A stretch of DNA of 64,000 bases from Geofilum rubicundum JCM 15548 (GTDB lineage: Bacteria > Bacteroidota > Bacteroidia > Bacteroidales > Marinilabiliaceae), in contig NZ_BAZW01000001.1 of the NCBI RefSeq assembly GCF_000974365.1, positions 186,001 to 250,000 on the forward strand. Direction: 5' to 3'. Positions 52,553-61,668 of the stretch are shown piece by piece. Below the pieces are notes generated by a model. The model was not told the origin of the DNA. It worked only from the letters and a program-made list of their open reading frames with translations, and did not search any database. The position numbers and the translations under genes are program-made. Position 1 is the stretch's first letter. Every line of letters begins with the position of its first letter.

Positions 52553-54005
52553 CTAAATGGTTTTTTCCTGTTTTTTTCGCATCAGCCATAACATGAAGAA
52601 GGTGATGGCCCCGTTGAGCATGAGTTTTTCATAGCCCAGATGGAAGCCGAACCAATTATTGGCGTTGAAATCCAGAAGTCCTGTCACTAAGGGGGGGATA
52701 ATGGCTACAAAGGGTACCAATTGGTCATGCACCTGATATTTGGTGAATAGCCCAAAGGCATAGAGACCCAGTAAGTCCGTAAGTATATCCTGCCAGGGTG
52801 TAAATGGTGTCTATGATGCTGTCCTGGTTTAAAATTCTAAAGACCAATATGACCAGCGCCGTGAGGACGGTAAAACCGATATGGGTAAGGACGCGGGTCC
52901 TCTTCGCTTTGGTTTCTGACATTTTATCAATTTCCATAATGTCCAGTGAAAAAGAGGTGGTCAGCGAGGTCAGTGCAGAATCGGCACTCGAATAGGCAGC
53001 GGCTACCAATCCCAAAATAAATAAGATGCCCACGATGGGGGGGAGGTAGCCACCCATGGCCAGCATGGGGTAGAGATCGTCGGCCCGCTCGGGGGCGACG
53101 ATGCCGTTTTGCGCAATGAAGGAAAACAGCAGAACACCCAGACTCATAAAAAGGATGTTCACGGGCAAAAAGGCGATGCCGTACCAGTACATGTTTTTTT
53201 GCGCATCCTTCAGATTTTTGCAAGAGAGGTTCTTTTGCATCATGTCCTGGTCAAGACCGGTCATTACGATGGTAATAAATGCACCTGAGAAAAACTGCTT
53301 CACAAAATGGCGGGAAGATCCCCAGTCGTCCCACACAAAAACACGCGATAAATCGCTTTCGATGATGGTTTGAGCCATGCCTTTCAGGCCCAGATTCATG
53401 GATGCTCCAATATAGTAAATGGTGATGCCCACGGCGGATAGCATCAATAGGGTTTGTAAAGTGTCCGTCCAAATAATGGTTTTGATACCTCCCCTGAAGG
53501 TGTACAACCAGATGAGCGAAATAGCGATGATCACTGTCTGGTAAAAGGGGACACCCAGGGCATCAAAAATGGCCAGTTGCAGAACGCTGGCCATGAGATA
53601 CAGTCGGGCAGCCGACCCCACTGTGCGGGAAGCTAAAAACAGCAAGGAACCTGATTTGTAGCTAAAGTAGCCAAAGCGTTGGTTCAGGTAACTATAGATG
53701 GAGGTGAGGTTGAGCCGGTAGTAGAGCGGTAAAAGGATGTTGGCAATCACTATATAGCCCAGCACAAAACCCCCAACCATTTGCAGATAGGTGAATTGTT
53801 GCGTTTGTACCCAGCCGGGAACGGAGATGAAAGTGACGCCAGAGAGGGATGAACCAATCATGCCAATAGACACGATGTACCAGGGTGAGCGTCTGTTTCC
53901 AAGGAAAAAGGTGGCGTTGTCCGACTTCCGGCCGGTTGTCCAGGCAATTAATAGCAATATCAGGAAGTAGCCGCCTATGATGGAGCCGATTAATAAAGGG
54001 GTCAT
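52553..54005 (-). CDS. Sodium:solute symporter (SSS family; frameshifted near the end)
   Basis: After repair about 484 aa with some 13 membrane helices. Motifs of the SSS family are visible: FFLGNRRSPWYIVSIGMIGS, SSLSGVTFISVPGWVQT, GLDQDMMQKNLSCKNLKDAQ and YSSADSALTSLTTSFSLDI. I chose ATG 54003-54005, where the first helix begins; an in-frame ATG at 54045-54047 adds a Lys-rich leader. The apparent stop at 52725 follows loss of two bases from a C run (plus-strand position 52775). Repair gives TYGPLLGLYAFGLFTKYQVH and further helices to the stop at 52553-52555, 485 codons. The substrate is unknown. Na+ coupling fits the nearby Na+-NQR. Confidence 0.88.
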
Positions 54006-54339
54006 CTTTTTTTTGACAAAGAAAAGCTTTTTAAGTTTTTCAACCAAAAGGTGTTTTATCCACGAATTCCACGAATTTTAAATTTTATTAAGTTGATCTT
54101 TATTTTTCAATTGGTTAAACCGGTCTGCAATTGACTTCGTCAATCTTCGAATCTTTGCGCGCCCCGTTCCCATTCATTATGATTTTGTGAAGTCAAAAAG
54201 CGGAATGGCCGACCGCGCGAAATTAGTAGACTCCTTTAATTTTCCATTTTGGCAGTCACCGCTTTTGAGTCGTGCGCTACTTATCAGAAGCGTTCTTTTT
54301 TTACTACCTTTGTGGTTCATTTAACGTCTTGTTTTGGTC
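54006..54339. other. Intergenic region between the symporter and recR
   Basis: No gene seen in 334 bases, between divergent genes. It holds a short direct repeat CACGAATTC-CACGAATTT (54060-54077), a small hairpin TTGAC-ttc-GTCAA near 54131, and the recR -7 box at 54305-54312. Confidence 0.5.
54305..54312 (+). promoter_or_regulatory. -7 promoter box of recR
   Basis: TACCTTTG is a classic Bacteroidota TAnnTTTG box, 27 bases before the recR ATG at 54340. No clear -33 TTTG at normal spacing. Confidence 0.5.
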
Positions 54340-54960
54340 ATGAATACATCGCAATATCCTTCCGTTCTTCTTGAAAATGCGGTCAATGAGTTGGCCCGTT
54401 TGCCTGGCATTGGCCGAAAAACGGCCATGCGGCTCGCCCTGTTTGTGCTTAAAGAGGACAAGGCGGATGTGCTGCGGTTTGCCGATACCATCAAGATTTT
54501 ACGGGAGGAAATTCAGTATTGTAAAAGTTGTTTTAATATTTCTGATGCTGAAGTTTGTGACATTTGTGCCAGTCCGAAGCGCGACCATTCTTTGGTGTGT
54601 GTGGTTGAAAGTATCCGGGATGTAATGGCCATAGAAAACACGCAGCAATTTAAAGGCATCTACCACGTTTTGGGAGGGGTGATTTCCCCCATGGAAGGCA
54701 TCGGACCAGATGATTTAACCATTCAGCCATTGGTAGAAAGGGTTAAGGCTGGTGAAATCAAGGAGGTGGTTTTTGCTTTAAGTGCTACCATGGAAGGCGA
54801 TACAACCAATTTTTATATTTACAGGAAGATTTCAGAGGATGCAGTGAATGTGACCACCATAGCCCGGGGGGTGGCCATTGGGGATGAGTTGGAGTATGCC
54901 GATGAAGTGACGCTGGGACGTTCTTTGGTGAACCGACTGCCCTTTGAAAAATCGCTCTAA
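54340..54960 (+). CDS. recR: Recombination mediator RecR
   Basis: A 206-aa protein of normal RecR length. It has a helix-hairpin-helix ([20 protein letters not shown]), a C4 zinc finger (YCKSCFNIS ... [13 protein letters not shown]) and a Toprim domain ([17 protein letters not shown] and [20 protein letters not shown]). RecR works with RecO and RecF to load RecA at gapped DNA. I chose ATG 54340 over the in-frame TTG at 54334, since the family starts close to it. Confidence 0.95.
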   Translation: MNTSQYPSVLLENAVNELARLPGIGRKTAMRLALFVLKEDKADVLRFADTIKILREEIQYCKSCFNISDAEVCDICASPKRDHSLVCVVESIRDVMAIENTQQFKGIYHVLGGVISPMEGIGPDDLTIQPLVERVKAGEIKEVVFALSATMEGDTTNFYIYRKISEDAVNVTTIARGVAIGDELEYADEVTLGRSLVNRLPFEKSL

Positions 54961-55036
54961 TGCCTTCCAATAAGTCGTTTCGCCTGCATAGAAGGCCGTC
55001 CGTCATACATCAGAAAAAATTTAATAAAAATAAAAA

Positions 55037-55504
55037 ATGAAGGATAAAAGTGTACAGGCCCTGCAATTAATTTACTGGGCCATATTTGCCGCCATGGTGC
55101 TTTTCACCATTGTGGCCGTTGCTTTAGCTCCCCGCTTTGCGGGAGTTGCTGCCCTGGCACCGCATCAAATAGAAACGCTCAAGTCGGTGATCATCCTATT
55201 GGCACTGGCAGGAATACCCTCGGGTTTTGTATTTCACAACCGTAAAGTCAGGCGCATTCCTGCGGATATGGATTGGAAAGGTAAGATGAAACTTTATAGA
55301 AATAGTTTTATCTTTAAAGTGGCTTTGCTCGAGTCACTGGCCTTATTGTCACTCATTGGCTTTTTGCTTTCGGTCAATATGTCATTTTTATACATCACCT
55401 TACTGTTGCTGGTGGCCTATTTGCTGAATGTTCCTACCAAAGAAAAGATTGCTCTTGAGCTGGATCCACTGGGGTCAATGGATGAATTTAAAGAGGAAGA
55501 ATAA
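55037..55504 (+). CDS. Conserved membrane protein, unknown function
   Basis: A 155-aa protein with four predicted membrane helices (about residues 9-30, 43-62, 91-110 and 114-132) and an acidic C-terminal tail. I do not recognise a named family. It sits 76 bases after recR and 14 bases before the HAD-like gene, on the same strand, so it may be co-transcribed with them. Confidence 0.7.
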   Translation: MKDKSVQALQLIYWAIFAAMVLFTIVAVALAPRFAGVAALAPHQIETLKSVIILLALAGIPSGFVFHNRKVRRIPADMDWKGKMKLYRNSFIFKVALLESLALLSLIGFLLSVNMSFLYITLLLLVAYLLNVPTKEKIALELDPLGSMDEFKEEE

Positions 55505-55518
55505 AACCAATATTGATT

Positions 55519-55968
55519 ATGATTATTGCTGTAGATTTTGATGGCACTATTGTTGAGCATCGCTATCCGTCCATTGGTAAAGAAAAATTCTTTGCCTTTG
55601 AAACGCTCAGGGCGCTTCAGAAGGACGGTCACCAGTTGGTTTTGTGGACCTACAGAGATGGGCATTTGTTGGAGGAAGCTGTGGAATATTGCCGCAGTAA
55701 AGGTGTGGAATTTTATGCCGTTAATAGTAGTTATCCCAATGAAGAGTTGGAACCGGGTCAAAGTAGAAAAATACATGCAGATTTGTTCATCGATGACCGC
55801 ATTGTCTTTGGATTCCCTGGTTGGGGCGAGATTTATCAAAGCATCAATCCGGACGCTTCCTCTCATGGGGCCATGGATTACCAAAAGCAGTATGAAAGGG
55901 CTCAAAGCAAGTCTCTAAACGGATTATGGAGTCGATTCTTGATTTGGACCGGTCTGAAAGAGAAATAA
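55519..55968 (+). CDS. HAD superfamily hydrolase-like protein (BT0820 type)
   Basis: A 149-aa small HAD-fold protein. The nucleophile motif is IIAVDFDGTIVEHRYPSIG at the N-terminus. HAD motif II-like LVLWTYRDG is near residue 45, and an acidic motif IHADLFIDDRIVFG near residue 88. It lacks a cap domain. Substrate unknown; a phosphatase role follows from the fold only. Its ATG at 55519 is preferred over the in-frame TTG at 55513. It is 21 bases before lemA. Confidence 0.82.
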   Translation: MIIAVDFDGTIVEHRYPSIGKEKFFAFETLRALQKDGHQLVLWTYRDGHLLEEAVEYCRSKGVEFYAVNSSYPNEELEPGQSRKIHADLFIDDRIVFGFPGWGEIYQSINPDASSHGAMDYQKQYERAQSKSLNGLWSRFLIWTGLKEK

Positions 55969-55989
55969 GTCATTTAAATTAATTCAAAT

Positions 55990-56568
55990 ATGAAGCGGTT
56001 AAGATTTTTTATTCTGGCACTTATGGCCGTGCCATTTCTGGGTAGCTGTGGCTACAATACCATGGTCGAACTCAATGAGGGCGTGGATGCCCAATGGGCA
56101 CAAGTCGAGAATGTCTATCAGCGCAGAGCTGATTTGATTCCCAATTTGGTGAATACGGTTAAAGGGTATGCAGCCCATGAGCAGGAAACTTTGGAGGGAG
56201 TTATTGAGGCCAGGAGTAAGGCCACCGGAATTAATTTGAATACCGATAATATGGATGCGGCTTCTTTGCAACAGTTCCAGCAGGCCCAGGAGGGGTTAAG
56301 CTCTGCTTTGTCGCGCCTGATGGTGGTCGTGGAACGTTATCCTGACCTTAAAGCCAATCAGAATTTTCTGGACTTGCAGGCCCAATTGGAGGGGACAGAG
56401 AACCGGATAGCGACAGAGCGAATGCGATTCAATGAAGAAACCCGGAAGTACAATACTTACATCACCAAGTTTCCGCAACGATTTATTGCATCGATGTTTG
56501 ATTTTGAACGAAAACCCTATTTTGAAGCGGATCAGGGTGCCCAAACAGCACCGGAAGTAACGTTTTAA
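55990..56568 (+). CDS. lemA: LemA family lipoprotein
   Basis: A 192-aa LemA protein with a lipoprotein signal (MKRLRFFILALMAVPFLGSC). Family motifs follow: VDAQWAQVENVYQRRADLIP, NLVNTVKGYAAHEQETLEGV, and near the end NTYITKFPQRFIASMFDF. LemA proteins are membrane-attached helical bundles of unclear role. In many bacteria lemA is followed by TPM-domain genes, as here (13-base gap). Confidence 0.93.
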   Translation: MKRLRFFILALMAVPFLGSCGYNTMVELNEGVDAQWAQVENVYQRRADLIPNLVNTVKGYAAHEQETLEGVIEARSKATGINLNTDNMDAASLQQFQQAQEGLSSALSRLMVVVERYPDLKANQNFLDLQAQLEGTENRIATERMRFNEETRKYNTYITKFPQRFIASMFDFERKPYFEADQGAQTAPEVTF

Positions 56569-56581
56569 ATAATATTTTTTT

Positions 56582-57016
56582 ATGGCTGCTAAATTGTTTA
56601 CAGAACAGGAAAAGGAAAGCATTGTCAAAGCTGTTAAAACGGCTGAATTGAATACCTCAGGCGAAATTCGTGTGCATGTGGAACGCACTTGTCCGGAAGA
56701 TGTATTGGATCGGGCGGCCTTTGTCTTTGAGAAACTTAAAATGCATCAAACCGAACTCCGGAATGGCGTGTTGTTTTATTTGACGGTGGACGACCATCAA
56801 ATGGCTGTTTTGGGGGATGCCGGTATCAATGCGAAGGTTCCTGAGGGTTTTTGGGATGAAATAAAGGAAACCATGCTGGGTCTTTTCAAGCAGGGGGATT
56901 TGGCCGGGGGGCTGGAGAAAGGTATTCTGATGGCCGGTGAACAGTTAAAAGCGTTTTTCCCCCATCAATCGGATGATGTGAATGAGTTGTCCGACGAGAT
57001 ATCATTTGGTAAATAG
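56582..57016 (+). CDS. TPM (TLP18.3/Psb32/MOLO-1) domain protein, soluble
   Basis: A 144-aa protein that is essentially one TPM domain: a start helix (AAKLFTEQEKESIVKAVKTA), NTSGEIRVHVE, then VLFYLTVDDHQMAVLGDAGI. It has no signal peptide or membrane helix. It is the middle gene of lemA-TPM-TPM, so a common role in envelope maintenance is likely but unproven. A small CCCGA-tttt-TCGGG hairpin (57040-57053) lies in the 111-base gap after it. Confidence 0.88.
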   Translation: MAAKLFTEQEKESIVKAVKTAELNTSGEIRVHVERTCPEDVLDRAAFVFEKLKMHQTELRNGVLFYLTVDDHQMAVLGDAGINAKVPEGFWDEIKETMLGLFKQGDLAGGLEKGILMAGEQLKAFFPHQSDDVNELSDEISFGK

Positions 57017-57127
57017 TTTTTGACGCTTTAGCTGCGCTCCCCGATTTTTCGGGATTAAAAGATTTTCAATTCTTGCCAAAGACTGAAGGATCAATTTTTT
57101 TCTTATTGACAAAATAAAGAAATTAAA

Positions 57128-57927
57128 ATGATGAAAATTACAAGTGCCTTTATATTTGTTTTGTTTTGCTGGATGGAAGTGGCGGGAAATCCCTTTCCTG
57201 AGAAGCCCAATCCTCCCCGGTTGGTGAATGATTTTGCCGGGGTTTTGAATGCAGAAGCCCGGGAACAACTGGAAGCCCACTTGGTGGGTTTTGCCCGGGA
57301 GACAAGTACGCAAATTGTGATTGTAACGGTGTCTGACCTGGAGGGTTACGAGGTGGCTGACTACACGGTTCGTCTGGGACACGACTGGGGGGTTGGACAG
57401 GCGGCGGACGACAATGGTTTGGTTATATTGGTTAAGCCGCGTTACAACAATGAAAAGGGGCAAGCCTATCTGGCGCCCGGTTATGGTCTCGAAGGGGCTG
57501 TGCCGGATGCAACGGCGCGGCGTATTGTTGACAATGAAATGATCCCCCACTTTAGAAATGACGATTATTATTCGGGCTTATTGGCCGCCGTGAATGTGGT
57601 CATGGAGCTCACCCGTGGGGAGTATACGGCGGATGCATATTTGAACCGGACCGGGAGTGAGCAATCTACTTTTGGTGCCGTGTTTGTGCTTGTATTTGCG
57701 ATTATTATGATTACCGTTTTTTCTAAATCAAAGCGGGCCCGGGAATCATCTATCGGACACAGCTTGCCTTTCTGGGCCATGATGGCATGATGGGCTCTGG
57801 ATCCAGACGTCATAGCGGGCACTTCGGGAGTTTTTCTTCCGGAAGTGGTTCCTTTGGCGGTGGGGGTGGTTTCGGTGGATTTGGTGGTGGCGGCTTTGGT
57901 GGCGGGGGCGCCGGAGGTAGCTGGTAG
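57128..57927 (+). CDS. TPM domain membrane protein with Gly-rich tail, YgcG-like (frameshifted)
   Basis: After repair 266 aa. A signal peptide is followed by a TPM domain (NDFAGVLNAEAREQLEAHLV, QIVIVTVSDLEG, YNNEKGQAYLAPGYGLEGAV), one membrane helix (FGAVFVLVFAIIMITVF), and a Ser/Gly-rich tail ending in GGSW. The frame breaks at 57784-57785. One more G carries translation into the Gly-rich tail (GSFGGGGGFGGFGGGGFGGG) and the stop at 57925-57927, 267 codons. This architecture matches the second TPM gene of lemA operons. Confidence 0.9.
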
Positions 57928-57963
57928 CTGAATCCTGATGTCAGTGATTTAGGCAAAGCCTAT

Positions 57964-57994
57964 AAAAAAAGCGCAGATTTCTCTGCGCTTTTTT
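57964..57994. terminator. Bidirectional intrinsic terminator after the lemA-TPM operon
   Basis: A seven-A run, stem GCGCAGA, loop, stem TCTGCGC and a T-run. It lies between the converging TPM gene and zinc-ribbon gene and is symmetrical, so it can serve both. Confidence 0.9.
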
Positions 57995-58021
57995 GTTGCT
58001 GTAAAATCTTTGTTCTTCAGA

Positions 58022-58774
58022 TTAAAGTTGATCGTCCACTAATACACGACCACAATATTCACAAACAATAATCTTCTTTCTAAGCTGAATGTCTAACTGG
58101 CGCTGAGGCGGAATTTTGTTGAAGCATCCACCACAGGCATCACGGGCTACCGTAACAACGGCCAGACCATTGCGGGCATTTTTGCGGATGCGCTTAAAGG
58201 CCGTCAAAAGGCGGTCATCAATTCGGGCTTCAATCTCTTTGATTTTGTCCTTCATGCGATCCTCTTCCGTTTGGGTTTCTGAAACGATCTCATCCAACTC
58301 GGCTTTTTTCGCGCTCAGGTCGCCCCGGCGCTCCTCGATTTGTTTTTTGGATGTTTCCATCACTTCTGACTTGCTCTTCATTTCAGCCGTGAACTCCCGG
58401 ATACGCTTCTCGCAAAGTTCAATTTCCAGTGTCTGGAATTCAATTTCTTTGGTGAGGGAATCGTATTCACGATTGTTACGGACATTGGACTGCTGGGCTT
58501 CATATTTTTTTATGAGCAGGCCGGCCTCCTTAATTTCATTCTTTTTGCTGAGAATGTCGTCGTTGAGTTTCTTTATTTCTGCTTCCAGATTGGTTAAACG
58601 GGTGTCCAATCCTTCTATTTCATCTTCCAGATCCTGAACTTCCAGGGGCAATTCGCCTCTTAGCGTCCGGATCTTGTCAATTTCAGAAACTACCTTTTGC
58701 AGGTCATATAGGGCACGAAGTCTGTCTTCAACAGTTACTTCATTGGTGCTTGCTTTGGAATCCATTGTTGCCAT
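58022..58774 (-). CDS. Zinc-ribbon coiled-coil protein (C4-type, DUF164-like)
   Basis: A 250-aa protein. About 190 residues of long coiled coil (heptads from LRALYDLQKVVSEIDKIRTL onward) are followed by a C-terminal zinc ribbon with two CxxC pairs (CGGCFNKIPPQ and VCEYCGRVLVD). This is the family annotated as 'C4-type zinc ribbon domain protein', implicated as a nucleic-acid-binding protein; its exact role is unknown. It starts only 4 bases after the repaired NIF3-like stop, so the two form an operon. Confidence 0.9.
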   Translation of the reverse strand: MATMDSKASTNEVTVEDRLRALYDLQKVVSEIDKIRTLRGELPLEVQDLEDEIEGLDTRLTNLEAEIKKLNDDILSKKNEIKEAGLLIKKYEAQQSNVRNNREYDSLTKEIEFQTLEIELCEKRIREFTAEMKSKSEVMETSKKQIEERRGDLSAKKAELDEIVSETQTEEDRMKDKIKEIEARIDDRLLTAFKRIRKNARNGLAVVTVARDACGGCFNKIPPQRQLDIQLRKKIIVCEYCGRVLVDDQL

Positions 58775-58778
58775 TCTG

Positions 58779-59883
58779 CTATAAATATTTAATTGGATTG
58801 CTATTCACATTTGATAAACGGACTGCAAAATTAGGGAATTTTTTTGTAAGTAGCTTAAAAAAAAAGTTCTTTAGTGAATTGTTCACTCTCATAATGCCCG
58901 ATATCCGCTATTATAATTTTATTTTCACCCTCAAAAAACTGATGGTACTTAAAATCCCCGGTCACAAATACGTCTGCCTGTTGCCGGATGGCCTGTTTTA
59001 ACAGAAAACTGCCACTGCCACCACAAACCGCAATTTTTTGAACCTTACTTTTGGTGGTTGTTGTGTAACGCACGCATCCGGTATGGGTGTTGTTTTTTAA
59101 TTGCTGTAAAAAAGGCTGCACTTCCATGGGCTGCGGTAAGTCTCCAATAACGCCAAAGCCCGCCTGGTCCCATTGGTTTTGAAGGGCAAAAAGGTCATAG
59201 GCCGGCTCCTCATATGGATGGGCGGTTTTCAGGGTCTGAATGACCTTGTTTTGAAGATGCTGGGGCAGGACGGTTTCAATGCGTACCTCTGGTTCGGTAT
59301 GCATGCGGCCTTTTTGTCCGACAAAGGGACGGGTGCTTTCACCCCCCCTGAAAGTGCCTTCTCCCTGGATGTTGTAACTGCACTGATCGTAATCGCCTAT
59401 CTGGCCGGCCCCTGCATTAAAGAGTGCTTCCCGTACCTGTTGGGCTTGCTGGTGTGGCACAAAAGTGACCAGTTTTATCAGAAGTTGACTTCTGGGCTCT
59501 AATATCCTTTGATTCATCAGGCCGATTTTGTCGGCTAAAACCGAGCTGACACCTCCTCTTACGCTGTCAAGGTTGGTATGAGCGGCATAGATGGCCAGGT
59601 CGTTTTTGACGGCAGCTATGAGAATTCTTTCTGCTGCTGATTGCCCGGTGAGCCTTTTAAATCCGGATAAGGTGAGCGGATGGTGTGCCATTATTAAATT
59701 GCACTGTTGGGCGATGGCTTCTTCAATAACCGCTTCCGTGACGTCCAGTGTTATCAGGATCCCTTTGATCACCATGGCAGTTTGCCCTGTTTGCAAACCG
59801 CTGTTATCATAACTTTCCTGCAGGGAAGGTGGTGCAAGGGATTCTATTTCTGAAATGATTTCATGAAGTTGAAGCGTGGCCAT
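58779..59883 (-). CDS. NIF3-like dinuclear metal centre protein (frameshifted near the end)
   Basis: After repair 367 aa, the standard length of the YqfO-type family with an inserted middle domain. Metal-binding segments are seen: NLIMAHHPLTLSGFKRLTGQ, IAAVKNDLAIYAAHTNLDSV and, near the end, DIGHYESEQFTKELF. An expanded A-run on the plus strand (58857-58865, nine A) stops the frame early. Removing one base restores KLLTKKFPNFAVRLSNVNSN and the stop at 58779-58781, 368 codons. It is the only expansion among the indels here. The function of NIF3 proteins is unclear; GTP cyclohydrolase-like activity has been proposed. Confidence 0.9.
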
Positions 59884-59916
59884 GTCCCTTTTATAAATGG
59901 TTGTTCTAAAAAGAAT

Positions 59917-59940
59917 AGATCGTTAGGTCGATAGGTTATT
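59917..59940. repeat. Short octamer repeat remnant (three units)
   Basis: Units are agatcgtt, aggtcgat and aggttatt, in 8-base register. They lie between the NIF3-like start and the MerR stop (both minus-strand genes), 5 bases downstream of the MerR stop. Relative to the MerR gene, the array is in the opposite orientation to those after the permease and nqrF genes. Confidence 0.7.
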
Positions 59941-59944
59941 TGGT

Positions 59945-60280
59945 TTACATACTCTCTTTAATCTCAACAAGTGTTTCCCTGATTTCTTTGAGCCGTTTGA
60001 TCACCTCGAAATTTTCGATGGTATCTTTCCGGTTTTCCTTCAGTTTTTTTTCCGCCCCTTTTAATGTCATGCCTTTTTCCTTGACCAAATGATAGATGAG
60101 ATGGAAGTTGTCGATGTCCTGTGGGGTAAAAAGCCGGTTTCCTTTTTTGTTTTTATGGGGCTTTATGATATCAAACTCCTTCTCCCAAAACCGAATGAGG
60201 GAAGTGTTCACATCAAACATTTTGGACACTTCGCCGATGGTGTAATAGAGTTTCTCTATTTTTGGCTCTTTGTATGGCAT
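59945..60280 (-). CDS. MerR family transcriptional regulator
   Basis: A 111-aa MerR-type regulator. The winged helix-turn-helix is at the N-terminus (KLYYTIGEVSKMFDVNTSLI then RFWEKEFDIIKPHKNKKGNR), followed by the helical linker. There is no effector domain and no metal-binding Cys, so it is the short type found widely in Bacteroidota. Target genes unknown. It lies upstream of the NIF3-zinc ribbon pair on the same strand and may be co-transcribed. Confidence 0.9.
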   Translation of the reverse strand: MPYKEPKIEKLYYTIGEVSKMFDVNTSLIRFWEKEFDIIKPHKNKKGNRLFTPQDIDNFHLIYHLVKEKGMTLKGAEKKLKENRKDTIENFEVIKRLKEIRETLVEIKESM

Positions 60281-60400
60281 AAGGCAAACATGTTAGAAGA
60301 TCGTTAATACAATTTTAGCCTTTTTTTTTGATGCACACAAATCCGGCCGTATAGCAAAGTGCCAAAAAGGTACGGAAAGATAAGAAAAAATGTTCGCAGG

Positions 60401-61372
60401 TTAATCAAATGTCCGGTTACTGTTGGATGATATGCGAATCATCTCTTCGTATTGTTCGGTGGTTAAATCCTGGAAGAAGTAGTGCGCGGGATCTACGGCC
60501 CGGTTTTTTATTCTGACTTCATAGTGCAGGTGAGGAGCCGTTGATTTTCCGGTGTCGCCGACATATCCGATGACATCACCCCTTTGGACTTTTTGTCCGA
60601 CTTTAACATTGAAATCATGCATGTGGGCGTAAAGGGTTTCATAGCCAAACCCATGATCGATGACAACGTTTTTACCATAGCCAATGGCTGATGTCCTGAC
60701 CGATTTAACAACCCCGTCGCCGGTCGCGTATATTTCTGTGCCGGTAGGCGCCGAAAAGTCGAGTCCCTCATGAAATCTCCTGGTTTTGTAAATCGGGTCA
60801 ATGCGCCAACCCCAACCGGAAGCGGTGCGACGTAAATCTTTGTTGGAGACCGGTTGTATGGCCGGGATGCAGCGGAGCATTTCTTCTTTGCGCAGGGTTA
60901 AATCAATGATTTCATCAAAGGATTTGGATTGCACGTAGAGTTGCTTCATGATGCCATCCAGTTTTTTCGCGGTGTTCACCACCAGTTTGGCATTGTCGAG
61001 GTCCTCCAGATAGCGGTAACGGTTGACACCGCCAAAACCGGCTCTTCGAATGGAGTTGGGGATGGAATCCGCCTGAAAAATAACCCGGTAAACATTTTCA
61101 TCGCGCTGCTGTATGTCGTCCAAAACCAGTTGTACCTGTTGCAATTTGTTGGACATGATCTCGTATTGCGAAACCAGTCGGGAATTTTCTCTTTCCAGTT
61201 TTATTTCTCTCGGGCTGTCAATCAGGTAAACGTATCCAAAAAAGAAGACAAATCCCATTAAAGCGCTGAACAAAGTATAGGTGAAAATCCGGGACAGATA
61301 AAACCGCAGACCGGTTTCAATTCTATCGTAACTAAGTGTTTCGGGATTATATCTGTATTTGACTTTTGACAT
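60401..61372 (-). CDS. M23 family metallopeptidase (peptidoglycan hydrolase)
   Basis: A 323-aa protein. One membrane helix (residues about 30-51), a coiled-coil periplasmic segment, and a C-terminal LytM/M23 domain. Zinc ligands appear as RRFHEGLDFSAPTGTEIYAT (HxxxD) and APHLHYEVRI (HxH), with IDHGFGYETLYAHM between. It would cut peptide cross-links, or act as an anchored amidase activator. It is divergent from alaS; the 296-base gap (61373-61668) holds no gene, only a TATTTTTG -7-like box at 61440-61447 of low confidence. Confidence 0.93.
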   Translation of the reverse strand: MSKVKYRYNPETLSYDRIETGLRFYLSRIFTYTLFSALMGFVFFFGYVYLIDSPREIKLERENSRLVSQYEIMSNKLQQVQLVLDDIQQRDENVYRVIFQADSIPNSIRRAGFGGVNRYRYLEDLDNAKLVVNTAKKLDGIMKQLYVQSKSFDEIIDLTLRKEEMLRCIPAIQPVSNKDLRRTASGWGWRIDPIYKTRRFHEGLDFSAPTGTEIYATGDGVVKSVRTSAIGYGKNVVIDHGFGYETLYAHMHDFNVKVGQKVQRGDVIGYVGDTGKSTAPHLHYEVRIKNRAVDPAHYFFQDLTTEQYEEMIRISSNSNRTFD

Positions 61373-61668
61373 ACGGTAATAAATTTGACGCTAAAATAGA
61401 AAAAAATGTTATTAACATGCAAAAATCACCTGATTAATCTATTTTTGCACATCAATTTTGTGATAAAAAGAGACGGCCATAGTTAATGTGCGAATGTTTT
61501 TGCATTTTTGTTATCATCAGCCACTCGCTTTAGGTGAATGTCACTTGCATAAAGAGCAATTGTGTAAACCGATCATACACAACACATCCGTGTTGATCAT
61601 TTTACGCATTTGTTGTTTGAAAGTTTCGTTCTTTTGATAAACAATAAAATTTGGATAGAGATTTATAT

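Noticed and set aside
54006-54339. Possible tRNA or small RNA gene between the symporter and recR
   Set aside because: No cloverleaf-like pairing or CCA-adjacent acceptor stem could be found by eye; only small hairpins.
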